Made by a program: the position numbers and the translations under genes. A stretch of DNA of 64,000 bases from Caprimulgus europaeus (lineage: Eukaryota; Chordata; Aves; Caprimulgiformes; Caprimulgidae): contig OU015528.1 in the NCBI GenBank assembly GCA_907165065.1, positions 25,812,015-25,876,014 of the forward strand. The letters run 5' to 3'. The notes under the pieces are model-generated. The model did no database searches and was not told the origin of the DNA. It saw only the letters and a list, made by a program, of their open reading frames with translations. Of this stretch, positions 23,901-38,900 are shown piece by piece (the first letter of the stretch is position 1; each line of letters opens with the position of its first letter).

Positions 23901-26900
23901 GTCTGTTTAATGAGGTTATGTTGGCCTCTGTGAATTAAGTTGGTCTCGCTGCATTCCTAAAGGACATATCTTCAATTCATAATTATCTTCATCAAATAAT
24001 TGATTATGTCAGTGGAGAAGGCAGAGGAGTAGTTTTATAGAAACATAATTTAAATTACTTTTGTTCTTAGAGGGCAGGAATGAAGCAAGACTTAGTGAAG
24101 GAAGAGCAGAACTTCTATTATCCGTACAGCTCTGGTTTTGTTGATGCATATAAAACTTGATTTTTTGATTTTTCACTATTTAACCTTCACATTCTGAATG
24201 CTGAAGGTGTGATGCAAATTCATTTTCAGTTTTCCTACTAATTAAAAAGTTATTAATTTTAAACTCTGTTTTTCAGAGGAAGGAAACAAAGGTTATGGAC
24301 CCGTTTTTGAGGAACAACCCATTGATACCATCTACCCAGAAGAATCTTCAGATGGACAAGTTTCAATGAACTGCAGGGCTCGAGCAATTCCTTTTCCTAC
24401 TTACAGGTGACTTCTCTTGTTTTCATTTTCAGGTCTTATATATTTCTTAACGAGTGTTTCAGGTTGTGGTATTAAATGATTGACTGTCTTAACAGGTCAA
24501 TACTAAGTCTTCAAGTCAGGAAAAAATTGGGAGATTTGCAATTTTTGAGTAAGATTCAACCTTGATTCAATCTGCCAAAATGCCTAGACAGTGTTGAAAA
24601 TGATACATTGTTTTAAAAGTTTAGAGCTTTTGAAAGGAGTACTGATCCAGATGCAGAACAAAACAAACAAAAAAGCGACCTTTCAGAAATTAAGAGGCTA
24701 TCTTTCTAGCTTAGGCTAAGGATGACTGTGGTTCAAGTCCTTGCTCTTCTTGATTCAGAACAGCTTTTTAATCCTATTTTTCTCTGAAAGAAGAACTGTC
24801 TGTTTGACCTGGATGTTCAACATCCTATGTGGCTTTTATGTCTGCCATATTGTAGAGAGATGCTCACAAATGTATCAGCTCTGCTACTGAAGACATGAAA
24901 AACTTTCTTCCAGGAAAAATTTCTACTAGTTTTAGCAGAGATTCACACATGTGACATCTCACAAAATTATGTTGTTATTAGCAGAGCAATTCTGTTTCGT
25001 TGTGGGAGCTTGGGGCATTTGTGTGAGTTTTTTAGCTATTATCTACTCATTATGTACAGGGAAATGTACTTAAGATTGTTACTAAGACCGTGACTAATTT
25101 ACAACCTAATCATGGGCAGAAAACTACTGTCATCATACTAAGGGCAGATAGAATTTCTTGCCAGCAGAAGAGATCCATTTTATTAAATTATCCTATGATC
25201 TGCCCTTGATACTCATTTATGCATATTCCTAAGTTCTAGCTTCTAAGACAGTAAAAGCAATTGAGTCTGCTGGCCACTCTTTTAAATTTTTTACAATATT
25301 GTGCTCAACTATGGTACTCTTCCATCAAAACAGATTAACTAGTGTTCATTGCCTTTTTAAAAAATATGCTTACAGGTTGTCTGCATATACAGAACCACTT
25401 GTGATTGAAGGATTTGAGGAGAAACTAGAACACTCCTTTTGAATATGAACCTTGGCTTTAATATCTTTACAAGTTTTTCTACTTGGCATTTTACTGTTGC
25501 ACTTGTTTTCTCTCTGCAAGCTTGGAAAGGACTGGAAGTCTGGAGAGATCAGTTACACTTAGATTCGGTACTCTTCAGATGTACTTACCCATCACTTCCA
25601 GTCTGTCCAGAGACTCCCCCACCCTGTTTGCAAGACTAGGTAAACATACCATCTATAGATTGATTACAAACCCTACATAACTTTTAGCTTTCTTCTTTAC
25701 TTGTCTGCAAATTCTGAACTAGTAAAGTCACTCTGGAAGAACTGTCTTACACCTCCAGAGCTCTTCTGTCTAGGAACAGATCTGACAATTATTGCTGATA
25801 GATGATGTGATAATAATTGCAATACAGGATAAGGCCACTTTCCTTATTTCCTGACATCATTATTTTAGTCTGCCTCAATATATTATCTTCATTTCTTAGC
25901 CCTCCAACAGTTCATGAGCCAAAATAATCCTGTTTCAGAGGCAAATAAGTCCTTCCTGCTGCTTTTGTTCTTCCTGACCATTTACCTTCTTAGTCTTCTT
26001 TTAGAAGTTCTTTATTTTCAGTGTTTGTTAGGCATTGATCTATTTTCCCTTCTGTATTTGATGGTCCTTCACCCTTGCTAGAGTTTGAATACTCATTTGA
26101 GTTTCTGGGAATCTATTTTTTTTCCCCAGTCATTGATGGAGCCTTCAACACTAATATGAAAGGCAACAGACTTTCATGGGGACAAGATATGAGCCTTTTA
26201 GTCCCCAATCATGTCTGCAAATCATGGACCTCAGATTACTGTGCTGTTTCTCCTGACATGACCTTTTATGCAAATACACACTGGTGATTACCAGTGACCT
26301 TTTTCTGTAGCCCTCCTACCATCTTTTGAAAATTTTAGGTCTATTGTGGTTCTGCCTAGTCTGAGGTTTCTTCAAACACCTTCTCCTTCTGTAGCCTTCC
26401 TTCAGATATAATCTCTTGGATTGTTCCTAACTCATCCGTAGATATCTTTATATGTATATTCCTGCAGTTTCACACCTCATCTGGAAGAAACTCAGACCAG
26501 CCTTGGAAAAAGAGAAGAGAGATAGATAACTACACATTTTACTAATACATCTTCACAAGCTGCTAGGCAATTTATAGGAAAAAAATTGTTTCCCAGCTCT
26601 GAAGAGAGACAATTTATTTTCAATTTAGTGCATCTGATTGGGTGTCATGAGGAGTGTCACGGGATGTCAGAGTCATCTTACTCTGCATTTTCATGTATGA
26701 GAAGCACTATACATGTGAGAAGTCCAGCTGAACCTGGTGAGAACTGCCAATGGGAATGAAGTTACTGACAAACACAGTTTTTGTGGAATGGAGGAGCTGC
26801 CATTTAAAAGGGAAGGTTTGAGCAAGCAGATCGCATGACTGCTTGATGTGCACTCACTTGAATCATCTTTGTTAAGGTTAATTATTTTATACTGCAGAGT

Positions 26901-29900
26901 AAACTTGTTTTACAAATTGATAAAAATAATACTGTACTTAGAAAAAAATTTGATGATGTAACATAGAAACATGATTGTGTTTTGGTTTTTTAAATTAATA
27001 AATTCAGAAGAAAACAATTTTTAACATGTTTTGTTTTTTTTTTTTTAATTCTTACCTGACAGTTATTCCTAGGTGTTTCTGAACAGGCAATATTATTATT
27101 TGTACTACAGACATGCAGTATATCTCACAGGAGTGAAGTGATACCTCTAAAATCCTAATGTTTATTGTGTCTTGAAAATCTTGAAATTTCATTATTTATT
27201 TTTAATTTATTTTTTGTTAATACCACTTTTATTATAGTTTATTTCTATGACAACTGCAATTTTAGCTTCCAAATGAGTATTCCGTGTATTTCAGTACATC
27301 TTGAATAAGGAAAGAACACATAGTGTATGCGCTTTCATTTTCAAACACTAATGCTTATCTTTACCTTGTGACCAAAAATTATTTACACTGAATTAATGTT
27401 AAGATCTTTAAGTTGCATCTTTCCTATTTGTGCTCAGGAAACGTGAAGTTCCTTTCAAAGAGGGCTATGCGCTCCCCCTTGTGGACACGGGAATAGATGG
27501 AAACACAGATACAAATAGTTAATACTGGGTCCCACTTCTTAACGTTGTTGAACTTTGTCCTTTAACTTTGTTGAAAGCAGTAGAAGTCAGTAAGGGCCAG
27601 ACCTGGTCCACAGAGTTCCTTTCATAAGCCCTGAAATGAAAGTTACTCAGTGAACTGGCTGCAGGGTTTTACGGTAATTAAGGTGGGGATCTCCAGCAAT
27701 TTTCTGAATGTAGTAAGTAGATCTTAAATCAGGTGTGCCACTGTTTTTGCACTGAATTCACTGGCATGTTAGACTTTATGCAACATTTGCATCTCCTAAT
27801 GCAAGTTTGCAAAAAGCTCTTGCAAATGTCATTAGTCCTTACTTTAAAGTTGCAGAGGCAGTATTTTCTTAGCCAGTCTGGCCTTAGATTATTTGAGGAT
27901 ATGTTTGTAATCCCAGTGCTTGATCGCTAGCTAGCTCACTCACAGCCAGCTCAAGTGTCCTTAACTACACATCCAGCAATCGGGTTATAAACCTATGTCA
28001 CATCTCAGAGAAGTCTGAAGCAGACTAAGACTCTTATGTTTAAAAGACCCTTGAAGTTCATAATATCTGTGGCTCTTGCTGAAGAAAACCTTAAATTATA
28101 TAGAAGTGTATTAATAGCTTCCTGTAGCGTTTATCTCAATTTATGAGTTATTTTTCAAATCATATTTCTTACCACATTTGTTTTTCTGAGCCAAATCTTA
28201 TGTCTGGCTTTTCTTTTTTAACAGGTGGAAACTCAACAATTGGGATATTGATTTAACAAAGGATCGCTACAGTATGGTGGGAGGCAGACTTGTTATCAAT
28301 AATCCAGAGAAATCAAGGGATGCTGGAAAATATGTCTGTGTAGTGTCGAATATCTTTGGAACTGTCAGAAGCAGTGAAGCCACTCTGAGTTTTGGATGTA
28401 AGCTGATACTTAGGTCAAAATGTAGAAATGTTATGGTTAGTTTGAAATGTCCAATGTTTTATACTGCAGTGTCTTCTGATAACATGTACTGTAGCTCTGT
28501 TACTTTGTAAAAACAGTATTTTAAGTGCCTTAGTCTGTAGAGATCAACACAAAGTAAGTTTTGTAAGCATTTTATATTCTTTAGCATTCAGCTGACATGA
28601 CAATCTTCTTTGTTCCTTGGCTTTGATTAAAAAACCTGTCTGGTCAAATAGCGTATTCTTACTAAAGTCAGACTGTTATATTTAATTTATTTTTATCAAA
28701 GAATAATATTCCAAATTAATTGCTAGTTGTGGAGAAATGAGTGCATTCATTGCACCAAGGTGCAGGGTATAATAAAAAAATAATCAGAAGTCCTTAGAAT
28801 TGCCCATTACAATGCCTACCATTTAGGCATTGATTCAGTCAAGATCCAGTCACTCACTAAAAGACCTGTAGTAACTTCTGGTCTGTTTGAGCAGGATAAA
28901 CATTACTATTTCAGAAGTTGGGAGAGTCGTCTTCCCCTGGACACTGATGAAGCTCTGCTAGAGTATTTTTCATGCATTTGACAAAGCATAATGGCATTTG
29001 CTTCCTAGATTCTTGTAGTCATTCAAGTCTGGCAGCTGTGGTTGCCCTCAGAGGAATCCTCTACTTGTACCATATTTCGTAAATGTAGCAGTTGTTACAA
29101 AGTTAAGGAATTCATTATTTTTAGATAATGCAAAGTGTCTAAAATAGAGTGAATCTCTCTCACTGTATGATGCAATTTACAGTAGTGAATAGTCTCCATT
29201 TAATAATACTCTACTTAATATCCTTTTGTATGTAGTTCTGTCCTGATTTTTTCTTTATTGTTTCTGTCTGGCTGCTCCTGAACGTATGTTTTACTTAGAT
29301 CTCAGAGCCAGCCTTGGGAATTTAGTAGAACTGGATTAGCTGCCTGCCAGTGAAGAAAGCTGAAGTAATCTTAATGAAGTTGGCTTAGATGATTTCTGTG
29401 GTAGAATATTGCACTCAGAGGCTGTGCACTTGGCTATTACAGATGTATTGTTTGCACCACAATAGCATTTAGAACAGGACTTCAGTCAGGATCTCTACAG
29501 TCACAATGTGCTTGGTGACATGGAGAAGCTTCTCAAGAGGCGTTTCCTGCCCCAAGATGTTTGTAGTTTAATTTCAGACTGGATACACAAAATGAGAGTG
29601 AAAAGAAGAAGCAAAGTACAATTATTGACCTATGCAACTGTTGTCTTATCACTGCAGACACTATTAATGTTCTCCCACAGTCTGTGGGATGGTATTTAAC
29701 TCCACGAAGGACTTGGTTTTTTATCCTTTTACAACTCTACTGCATGGAAGTAGGTCTAAAAGGGGTCAGTTTAAGTTTCTCCTGAGATCAGAGCCACTTC
29801 TGTCCCAAACCTCTGGCCCAAAAAATGTGTCTGAGCTAGCTGCTTACCAGTCCTTGGCTGCTGGAGTTCTCAGGGAGGGCAGCCAGGTCATTTTAGAGAA

Positions 29901-32900
29901 GCCACTTTAAATCACAGTAAAGAATTAAACTCGTATTTTGGAGAAGCCAGTTGAAATATTACCTAAAGTCCTTTTCCTTTCTCTTCCTGGGTTTCCTTCT
30001 TCGAATGTACATCATCTGGTTAGTCTTAGGATACAATCTACAACACTTTTTTTTTTTTTTTTTCCTGGTGTTTGCAGTTATGATGACTAAAATATTATAA
30101 AAAATTAATTGCACTTAATAATAGCAAAGTTAAAATGAGCAAAACTGGCATTATGGGTCCACAGGTATCTATCTAGCTGCTAGATATTGTAGTTCTTTAT
30201 TTATTTCTCCAGGGCTAAAAATAATAATAATAAAAAAATATTGTAGTGAAAACCCCACAGTTTTTCTCCCCTCCTTTTTTTAAACTAGATCTGGATCCCT
30301 TTCCACCTGATGAACGCTATGAAGTTAAAGTGCGAGAAGGTGTTGGAGCAGTGCTTCTTTGTGAGCCTCCTTACCACTACCCAGGTAATTCAGCTCAAAG
30401 TGCTTCAATTTCAACTGCTTAAGAGTCCAAGGTGAAATAATATTTATTTTTATAAATGTAATTTAAGTTTAATTACACAATAACTTTTATGTAGCTTGCT
30501 AACCATTTAGGTTATGTTTTCATTTTGAGTGTGTGCTTGTAGCTGACCATATGTAAAGGAATTGCAAACAGTATTTGGTATTTTAAATAGCATGAATCAA
30601 ACTAATTTGGATAATGGAGAGGAGGTTTGCCCTAATATTCAAAAGACCTATGTACATGTCACTGTGTCACTGTCATCCTAGACTTTCTATTGGCCTTGGA
30701 CAGGGCCCATCTTCATTCCACCTAATGAAGTCACCACAACAGAAATTATGACAATGAGGTGATTTGCTATCTGGAAGTGCCTTTCTCTCAGCCTTAGCTA
30801 CTGAAGAGCTCTGCAGGGATTATGCCCATAAACTCAAGTGTCTGCAGTTCCATTGGGGGGGTGAATTTAACTGTTAGCATCTCTTTTACCTCACAAAACA
30901 GGATAACATTTTAGTTTCCATACTCTGTGTCTAAGTATTGCAAGGAACTGAAGTGCTGAAACATATTTCTGGTTAAAATTTCTAGCTGCAATACTGACAA
31001 GGGCTTCCCAACTTCTCAGCTGGGTCAGGGCAAGACCCAGCTGCCCATCTTCTCCCACCCCACTCTGGTTCCTGTGGGAAGGCTGTGCACAAGGGGAGCC
31101 ATGCACACTGTAGCTTGGTCCACAGTAATCTGCACCATGGCAGCAGTACTCCGATGGTCAGTGTGGATGGATATTAGCTGGCTGCTGATTCTCTCTCGTG
31201 TAGCTGCCTCTCCCAAAGATCTATAAGCTAGCAGTCAGAGTGACATAATTTATATGCAGACAGTATTCCATGGCTTAAGTAGCTGGTAGTACTCTTTTTT
31301 TCTACTGACTAGAAAATATTTTCCTCCAGATGATCTCAGTTATCGCTGGCTTCTAAATGAGTTCCCAGTATTCATTCCTTTGGACAAACGACGATTTGTG
31401 TCGCAGACGAACGGCAATCTCTACATTGCAAATGTAGAAGCATCAGATAAGGGCAATTATTCATGTTTTGTGTCCAGCCCTTCAATAACGAAGAGTGTAT
31501 TCAGTAAATTTATTCCACTTATTCCACAGTCCGATCGTAAGTATTTATTGGAAATACTTATATACATGCAATGTTCTAACCTTATTTTAATTTTGCTCCT
31601 TCATAACTACTTTCAGCTCTGTGAGGAGAATTATGTGGCAAGTTATAATGGCTATTGCACAATGTTGTTTCGTTTTCTACATACAGAGGTCCAGATCATT
31701 CCCATCCCCAGTGAAAACTCTGTGAAATAAATCAATCTGTGTTCATTCACAAATTTCCTTTCATATCACTGAGAACAGAGTTCTCATCCACAGAGTCCTC
31801 GTCTCTTTTATGTGATAAGCCCCAACACATTCCAAAATCATTATTATCTTTTATAATCTTGGCATTGGTTCAAAGGGGCAATTGGTTTCAAAGCAGAAAT
31901 TTTATGTAAATGTTGATAAACAGCTACAGGAATTATTTTTTTTTTCCCCAGGAAATCACCCATGAAAATGGAAAATCCTTTTCTCCTGTTGAAATTTCCT
32001 ATCTAATGGTGGCCTAAGTGTTTTGTGTCTCATGAACAATCCCCTAAGCCACCTATGTGGCTTTGTGTCACTAGATTATTCTCTGCAATTTCTTCATGAA
32101 AACTGCATGTTTTCCAAATGGTAGTCAAGTTCCCTTTTGCCATGTCAGACCGTCAGTCACTAGAGTCTCATAAATGGATCATCAGGATTTCAATGCCCCT
32201 TTAACCTGTTAAATTTTCCATATTACAGTGGAGAACTGTGATTGACTTTGAGTATTTACAAATCAGTGCTCTTTGTCCAAATTTTCTATGGCAAATAGGA
32301 AATTGGCCAAATTTCCATGGCAAATTAAGCTGTAGATTTGCTGGCTTTAGCTCCTTCATGCCCTTACTAAAATAATATTGAGCTTTAATTCACAATAATT
32401 CAAAATCCATCCAGTAAAAGCATCTGTGGAAAATAAAGACTCAGGCTTCTGTCTACCCACACACACAATGCATAATCACACTTCAGATGCAAGTTAATGA
32501 GTTTATCTTAAAGCATTGTGCTGTGAAAAATGTTAGGCATTACCGTCCAAAGATAACTAGTTGCTTCTTCCTTCCTATTAAAAGTTCAGTGCTAAATCAG
32601 ACTTCATGGATGACCACGCTATTTATTCACTGTAAAGAAGAATTTTGTCTGGAATTTTTAGAACATTTTTCTTGAACTCTGGAAGTTTTAATAGTTATAT
32701 TCGTTTCTGCCATGCCTTTTCTGAGACTCTCTTTTTTCATGTTAGGTGCAAAAGTATATCCTGCTGATATCAAGGTGAAGTTCAAGGACACATATGCTCT
32801 CCTGGGGCAAAACGTGACACTGGAGTGTTTTGCTCTTGGGAAGTAAGTATGTTTTGAAGTTATTGGAGAGCACTGTTTGCTTTCATATTCCAGAGAATAT

Positions 32901-35900
32901 GGAAATACATGTTTCATCCTCAAACATTTTTTGGTAGTCTGCAATTTAACAGCCAGTTTTTGACGTGCTGATTTGTACTTTACTGTATCTTTTCAAGTCC
33001 GGTTCCTGAACTCAGATGGAGTAAATACCTTGAACCCATGCCAGCCACTGCTGAGATAAGCATGTCTGGTGCAGTTCTTAAGATCTTCAATATTCAGTAT
33101 GAAGATGAAGGACTTTATGAATGTGAAGCTGAAAACTATAAAGGGAAAGATAAACATCAGGCAAGAGTTTATGTACAAGGTAGGTAGAACAATTTTATTT
33201 TTCATGATCGATGTTGCTTTTACTTATGTTGGAAGTATCTCTGTTCTCACACTTGATACCAGTGCTGACTCATTGCATAATCCTGACACACTGCTGTTCA
33301 AGTTAGTAGTGTAAAATGAAAACTTGTGCACAGGCATGACATTTGTGTATCAGTTGAACAACTACTCAGTTTGTCTGGTTACAATAACTGTATATACACC
33401 TTGACAGCAATGTCTGTTGTATTAATATAATTATGTATAGTGTAAATTAAATACATTTAGAGTACCTGAAGTGAAAGAACAGCCAGGAAGAAAAGGAGAC
33501 CATTAGATTTGTTATGCTTTCTTGATTCCTCATTTCCTTTGTATTTTCTAACTAGTTTAGATCTCTTATTAGCTACAATCAATTCTTTATTCCTTCAGCC
33601 TCTATCCCTTCCCCTCATGCATTTGGGTAAATGAGGGAACCAAAAATTTGTATCTTAGTGCTTGTATTGGAATATCCCAGGTCACCTCACTACCTGACTG
33701 AGACTTATGCCACAAAACTGTGACATGAAAAGATCATATGTAACATCTGAATTATGTTCAGAAGATTTCTGTCTCTTTTCATTGACTGTACAGAACATTC
33801 CTGGGTTAAAATCCTCAGTTAAGTGCTTGAACTTTGGTGGGATAAATTCAGAATTGGTTATTTCTGATTGTTATAAGTAAAGCTATTAGATTAATGTGCT
33901 TAGTAAAAACTGGGACATTTTCAATATTAATTTCTTACATACCTTCTCTGGACCAAGATAAATTTTTCTTGGAGATTCTTTCAGTACATAGATTATTTTT
34001 TATAATTTTATGTAATTTATGTAATCCTTTTTAATGGAGTTACTGAATGATTTCCACAGGTCGGTGTAAGCAGTAGCATCTTATATATTTGGACATTCCT
34101 GAAGCATTATTTCAGTTCCATATTTTCTTCTCATAAAAAATAGTTAAAAGTTATTTTGAGTCTATGTGGTAAGACAAAAACATCTTCATTCTTTCTGTGC
34201 ATTGCTGAGTTATCATTACTTTGTGTGGCCTCTGAAGTATCATGAAAAAAGCAGTGGAATTAGGAGATTGTAATGCTAATTTAATATGTATCTGCTGAAT
34301 TTACAAGACATCACATTTTTTATTCTTCAGCCTCTCCTGAGTGGGTGGAACATATCAATGACACAGAGAAGGATATAGGCAGTGACCTATATTGGCCTTG
34401 TGTAGCTACAGGCAAGCCTATTCCAACAATTAGATGGTTGAAAAACGGTGCCTCGGTAAGTGTATCGCCATAGTCAATGCAGGGTTGATTGGCTAGCGAT
34501 GGAAATGATTTTTTGAAACATGCATTATTAAAAGGTTAAAAGAAAATTAACTCTGATGACACAAATATTCACTGATTCAACTTGCATTAGGGATTAAAAT
34601 CTATTTTTTAAAGTTTTATTTCAGTCTTCAGTTTTGAAATGCATTTCTTCAGGTTATGTAAAATTAAGCTCTGAGTTCTGAACTTGACTTTTTGCCACGT
34701 GTTTGGGAAGTGAATGTCCTTTTCTCTCCAGGCCTTTATAAGTAAATGCTATTTTCTTCTCACTGGATAAAAAATATCTATTAGCTTCCCACTAAAAATA
34801 ATCCTTTTTACCACATTACACATGAGTGTATCTGAAAATATAAGGAAAAAAGGAAGAGAAAAAAAAAAATTAAATTATTAGTGGTGTTTCTATATCATGT
34901 ACTTTTTCGTACTTTTTCTAGCCACAGAATATTGCAAATTTCCATTATTTTAGGTGATGTGAAGTTTAAAGGAGGATCATTTGATAATTTAAGTGTATTG
35001 CATTTAATATTTTGTTTAAATCAAGTAGATTTTCTGTCCAGGCATTTTGACAACTTATTTAGTATCCATTACTTATACTGTATGATGAGCCATTAAAGAA
35101 CAAATTGAATAGAAGAGGGCGTAGTGTAATGTTGCATTTGTTCAGCTGTGATGACACTGATCTTGGCAAGCAAACAAAAAAAGACAATGACACAGCGTTG
35201 TTTTGGCTGTGTATCTTAAGGAAAATACGGGAGGCTGGAGGGAGAACAGGGATATCACCATCTGCCATATGGAGATGGCTTAAACTAGAAAGAACAAGTC
35301 TCTTTTCTAGCTTCTGTAGTTATTAAAAACAAATTATTTAGCAAATTATTTGCTTGATGGTCCCCACTGAATTTGGCTTTCCCTGACAAAATCTGTATAC
35401 TGGATTGCAGAAATCTGTGTGGCATTCTCCAGTAGCACACCAGAAGATAATGCTGTATGTTAATATTACAAGATGATTTCCAAATGGAAAATAGCAAAGA
35501 TATTTAAATTGCCTTGAGAATATAGCTTGCTCCTAAATCAGATAATTTTTAATTAGGTATTTTATTTAGTACAAGACAACGATTTCTTGTAGAAAATCTG
35601 ATTTAAATGTTTTTCAGTAAAACAGTACAGGAAATATGATTAATTTATTATTTTTTCAGATAAATAGTATTCTTTTAATCTTCCACTATTCCTTGCACGC
35701 CAGTGGATTCATGTACCAATTTTAAAGCTTTTCAGCTTCATTTTCACAAGAAAACAGAATTTATTAATGTGATCTTTCAAAAACCAATTGACATCTGTTT
35801 GTAATATGCAACATATCTCACCACACTTTGTGCATTTTTGTACATAGTTTTTTTAGACAAAGCACTTCATTTTGATTTACTAAATTTTCTTTTGATATTA

Positions 35901-38900
35901 AAACAAAGTAATAGAAAGCAGTTTCTGCTACCTCCCAGAAGAATCTTCTGAAAAACTGCCTTACTGGGACTTGCTTTGACCTTTTACTGTTGTAAACAAC
36001 GTACATACAATATAACATACTGAACACAGATCATGAAAAAACAAAGCTTTTTTACATAAAATTATTTTAATTTCTTGGTTCTTCCTTCTGAATCAGTAGT
36101 GTTTGCATTGGTATGCTAACAGTGGACTGAAGAATAGATATGTCTAGTGCCATTCAGCTATGAATTTTCCAGAAAAATGTCAATCGACGCTGAATCTTTA
36201 TTTGAAATAGAAGGTGAACACATTGTCACAAAAACTAAAGTGTAACATGGATAACATAAAATCTCATTGGTCTCTGAATGTTGTGTGAGGGATTCTCTTC
36301 TGAACATTGTCACAAAAAAAAAAAAAAAAAGAAATGTGAATGGGAGTGAATTCTTCAGCATATGTGGTCTATATGAATATCTTGTTTTATTGATTCTGTT
36401 TTAGTTCCGGAAAGGTGAACTAAGAATGCAAAGTCTGAGCTTTGACGATGCCGGCATGTACCAGTGTATAGCAGAAAACACGCATGGAATTATTTATGCG
36501 AATGCTGAACTGAAGATTGTGGGTCAGTGGGATTATTTGCTCTGTTTACTATTTCAGGTTTGAGTAAGATAGCAGTCATATTTGCAAGCATTGTTTAGTA
36601 ATACATTCCTGTGAGTATAAAGCTAAGAACTCCCACTGAATCTAGGTGAGAGGGGGTTTATTTATTTCAGCTCCCTAGTTGGGTTTTGTCAACAACTTGA
36701 GGAATAAAGTTACTAATTTATGGGGAAAGTTTGCTGTATTATTTACAATGTTTGCTTGCTGCTGTTACCCCTCAGAGGAACCAGTGCACAAATTCTATGA
36801 AGTTCATACAGTTGATGTCTGCTCTCTCAAGCTTGCAAAACTGGTTGAGAAGTGGATTTTTTGCTCACCTATGCTCACTCTCATGTGAGTGAGGTGAGGC
36901 AAAATCTGCTTGCCAGTCAGCAGGCCTTTGAAGCTCTTCCTCTTCACTCTCCCCTTTGCTTCTACCTTCTGCCAGTGATTACGACCATCTGCAATGTTGT
37001 GTGCAATATAGCTGTCCTGTTTGATGGATGGATGTAGTTATTAATCCATTTTGTTTTCCTAAGGAGCATCCTGTTGCAAGTTCACCTTTCAGATCCAGAG
37101 TGCTCAGGCTTAAAACGATTTCTGACGTTTTTACTGATGTCATAAAAACAGGCATGCTGCCTGTATGACATGGCTTACATAGGAGATGTTCCTGCAGCAG
37201 TTACCCTGGATTCTTTCCATCTCATCCTTGCCTCCAGACTTTCCCAAGGGATAAACTATTCTTGAATTCCCCAACCCACTGCACAATAACAATTAATCCT
37301 TGACTGTTCTGTTACTATATGCTCACTACCAGCCTGGATTACCCAGAAATGAGTACTTTTTGCATGCACATTTTCAAAATTCAGTGTTGGTAAGATGTGG
37401 ATGTTTATAAGACTTTTCCTCTGTACTGCTGTACTTAACTAATAACCCTGTTTCCACAAGCTGGGCACACACTGGCTGGCATGGTTAACAATGATCACCA
37501 TCTACTTCTCACCACATCTCTGTACTGTTACTATTTTCTCACTGTTCTGAATAATGGACACTTGTTTACGATCCAATAGTTCTGTCGTTTAACTTCATGT
37601 TGCAAACAAATTGTATTCTGCAGGAAAATCACTAACAGCAGTACTTGTGTTAATGTTTGCTTTCAGCTTCACCTCCTACTTTTGAACTGAACCCTATGAA
37701 GAAGAAAATCCTAGCAGCTAAAGGGGGCCGTGTAATCATTGAATGCAAGCCTAAAGCTGCTCCTAAGCCAAAATTCTCATGGAGCAAAGGAACAGAATTG
37801 CTTGTAAATGGGAGCCGGTTAGTACTGAGTGTTAGTGGACACTGTGAATCTTAAAAAAGCCCTGCTCTATGTTTCTATTTATCCTGTAGGCTAGTTCTCA
37901 CTTTTGCAGATTTCAGGGTCAGGACAATGTATAATTTCAGGAAAATGAGATGCCACAATGTTACTAGCAGTGTGGCTCCAAATAGCTAGCAGGGTATCCA
38001 ACTTCAGACAGTCTGGTTGGTGCTATTCATTTCAGAACTGAATTGGATCACAAAACTGTAAGAAAAATACTTGAATTACTAGACACAAATAAAATTACAC
38101 TCTCTTGCTCCAGCAATGGGAGGCATCTCATCATACCAGTCTATTTAAACATTTTTTACTCTAATGCAGTCATTAGAAGTGAGCTTCCAAGAGATGTTTG
38201 TGATTTGTCTTTTTACTTACTACAATTCTACTGAAAGTATTGCTTTCTAATATAAAAACCTATTTTCTCTTGCTGTATTTTTTCCACTTTCAATAGCATA
38301 CATATCTGGGATGATGGGAGCCTGGAAATTATCAATATCACAAAACTGGATGAAGGTCGTTACACCTGTTTTGCAGAAAATAACCGAGGAAAAGCTAATA
38401 GCACTGGTGTTCTAGAGATGACAGGTAAATCTATAAATTGCATTAGTTTGTTTCAGATAGAATCCCTTAATTAAAAATCACTAATTTTTGTTCCAGCATT
38501 ACACTACCTTTACAAGACATTTTATATCTTTCCTTTTTTAATTTAGTTGCTCATTAAACAATGAATTGAAGCATATTGCTCAGTAGAAACCAGTCTGCAC
38601 CAGTTCTAAGACTGTATTTCAGTTTTCAGTGATGATTTTTCCATATGAGATTATTAAATCTGATCCATTAAACTGACACATTTTGATGCATTCATTCAAT
38701 TTGGTAGCACTCAGGCTAAGGTTTAATTCTGAAGCCATAACTCAAACAGAAAAATGGGATTCTTAGTGACGTTCCTTAGGTTTTTTTGGGTTTGTTTTGT
38801 TTTGTTTTTTTGCAGGGTAAGCAAGCGTGAGAGAGCCTTGCAGTTGAAAAAATCATGCATTAAATTTCTGAGATAGGGGCATGTAGCCATATGATTGCAC

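Noticed and set aside
28274..28510. Open frame from 28274 to 28510 as a separate small gene
   Set aside because: It is the second Ig1 exon of CNTN1 read past its donor into intron 3.
37818..37854. Read-through of exon 10 to a TAA as an alternative C-terminus
   Set aside because: The donor GTTAGT joins in frame to exon 11 with the family sequence; the read-through residues have no match.
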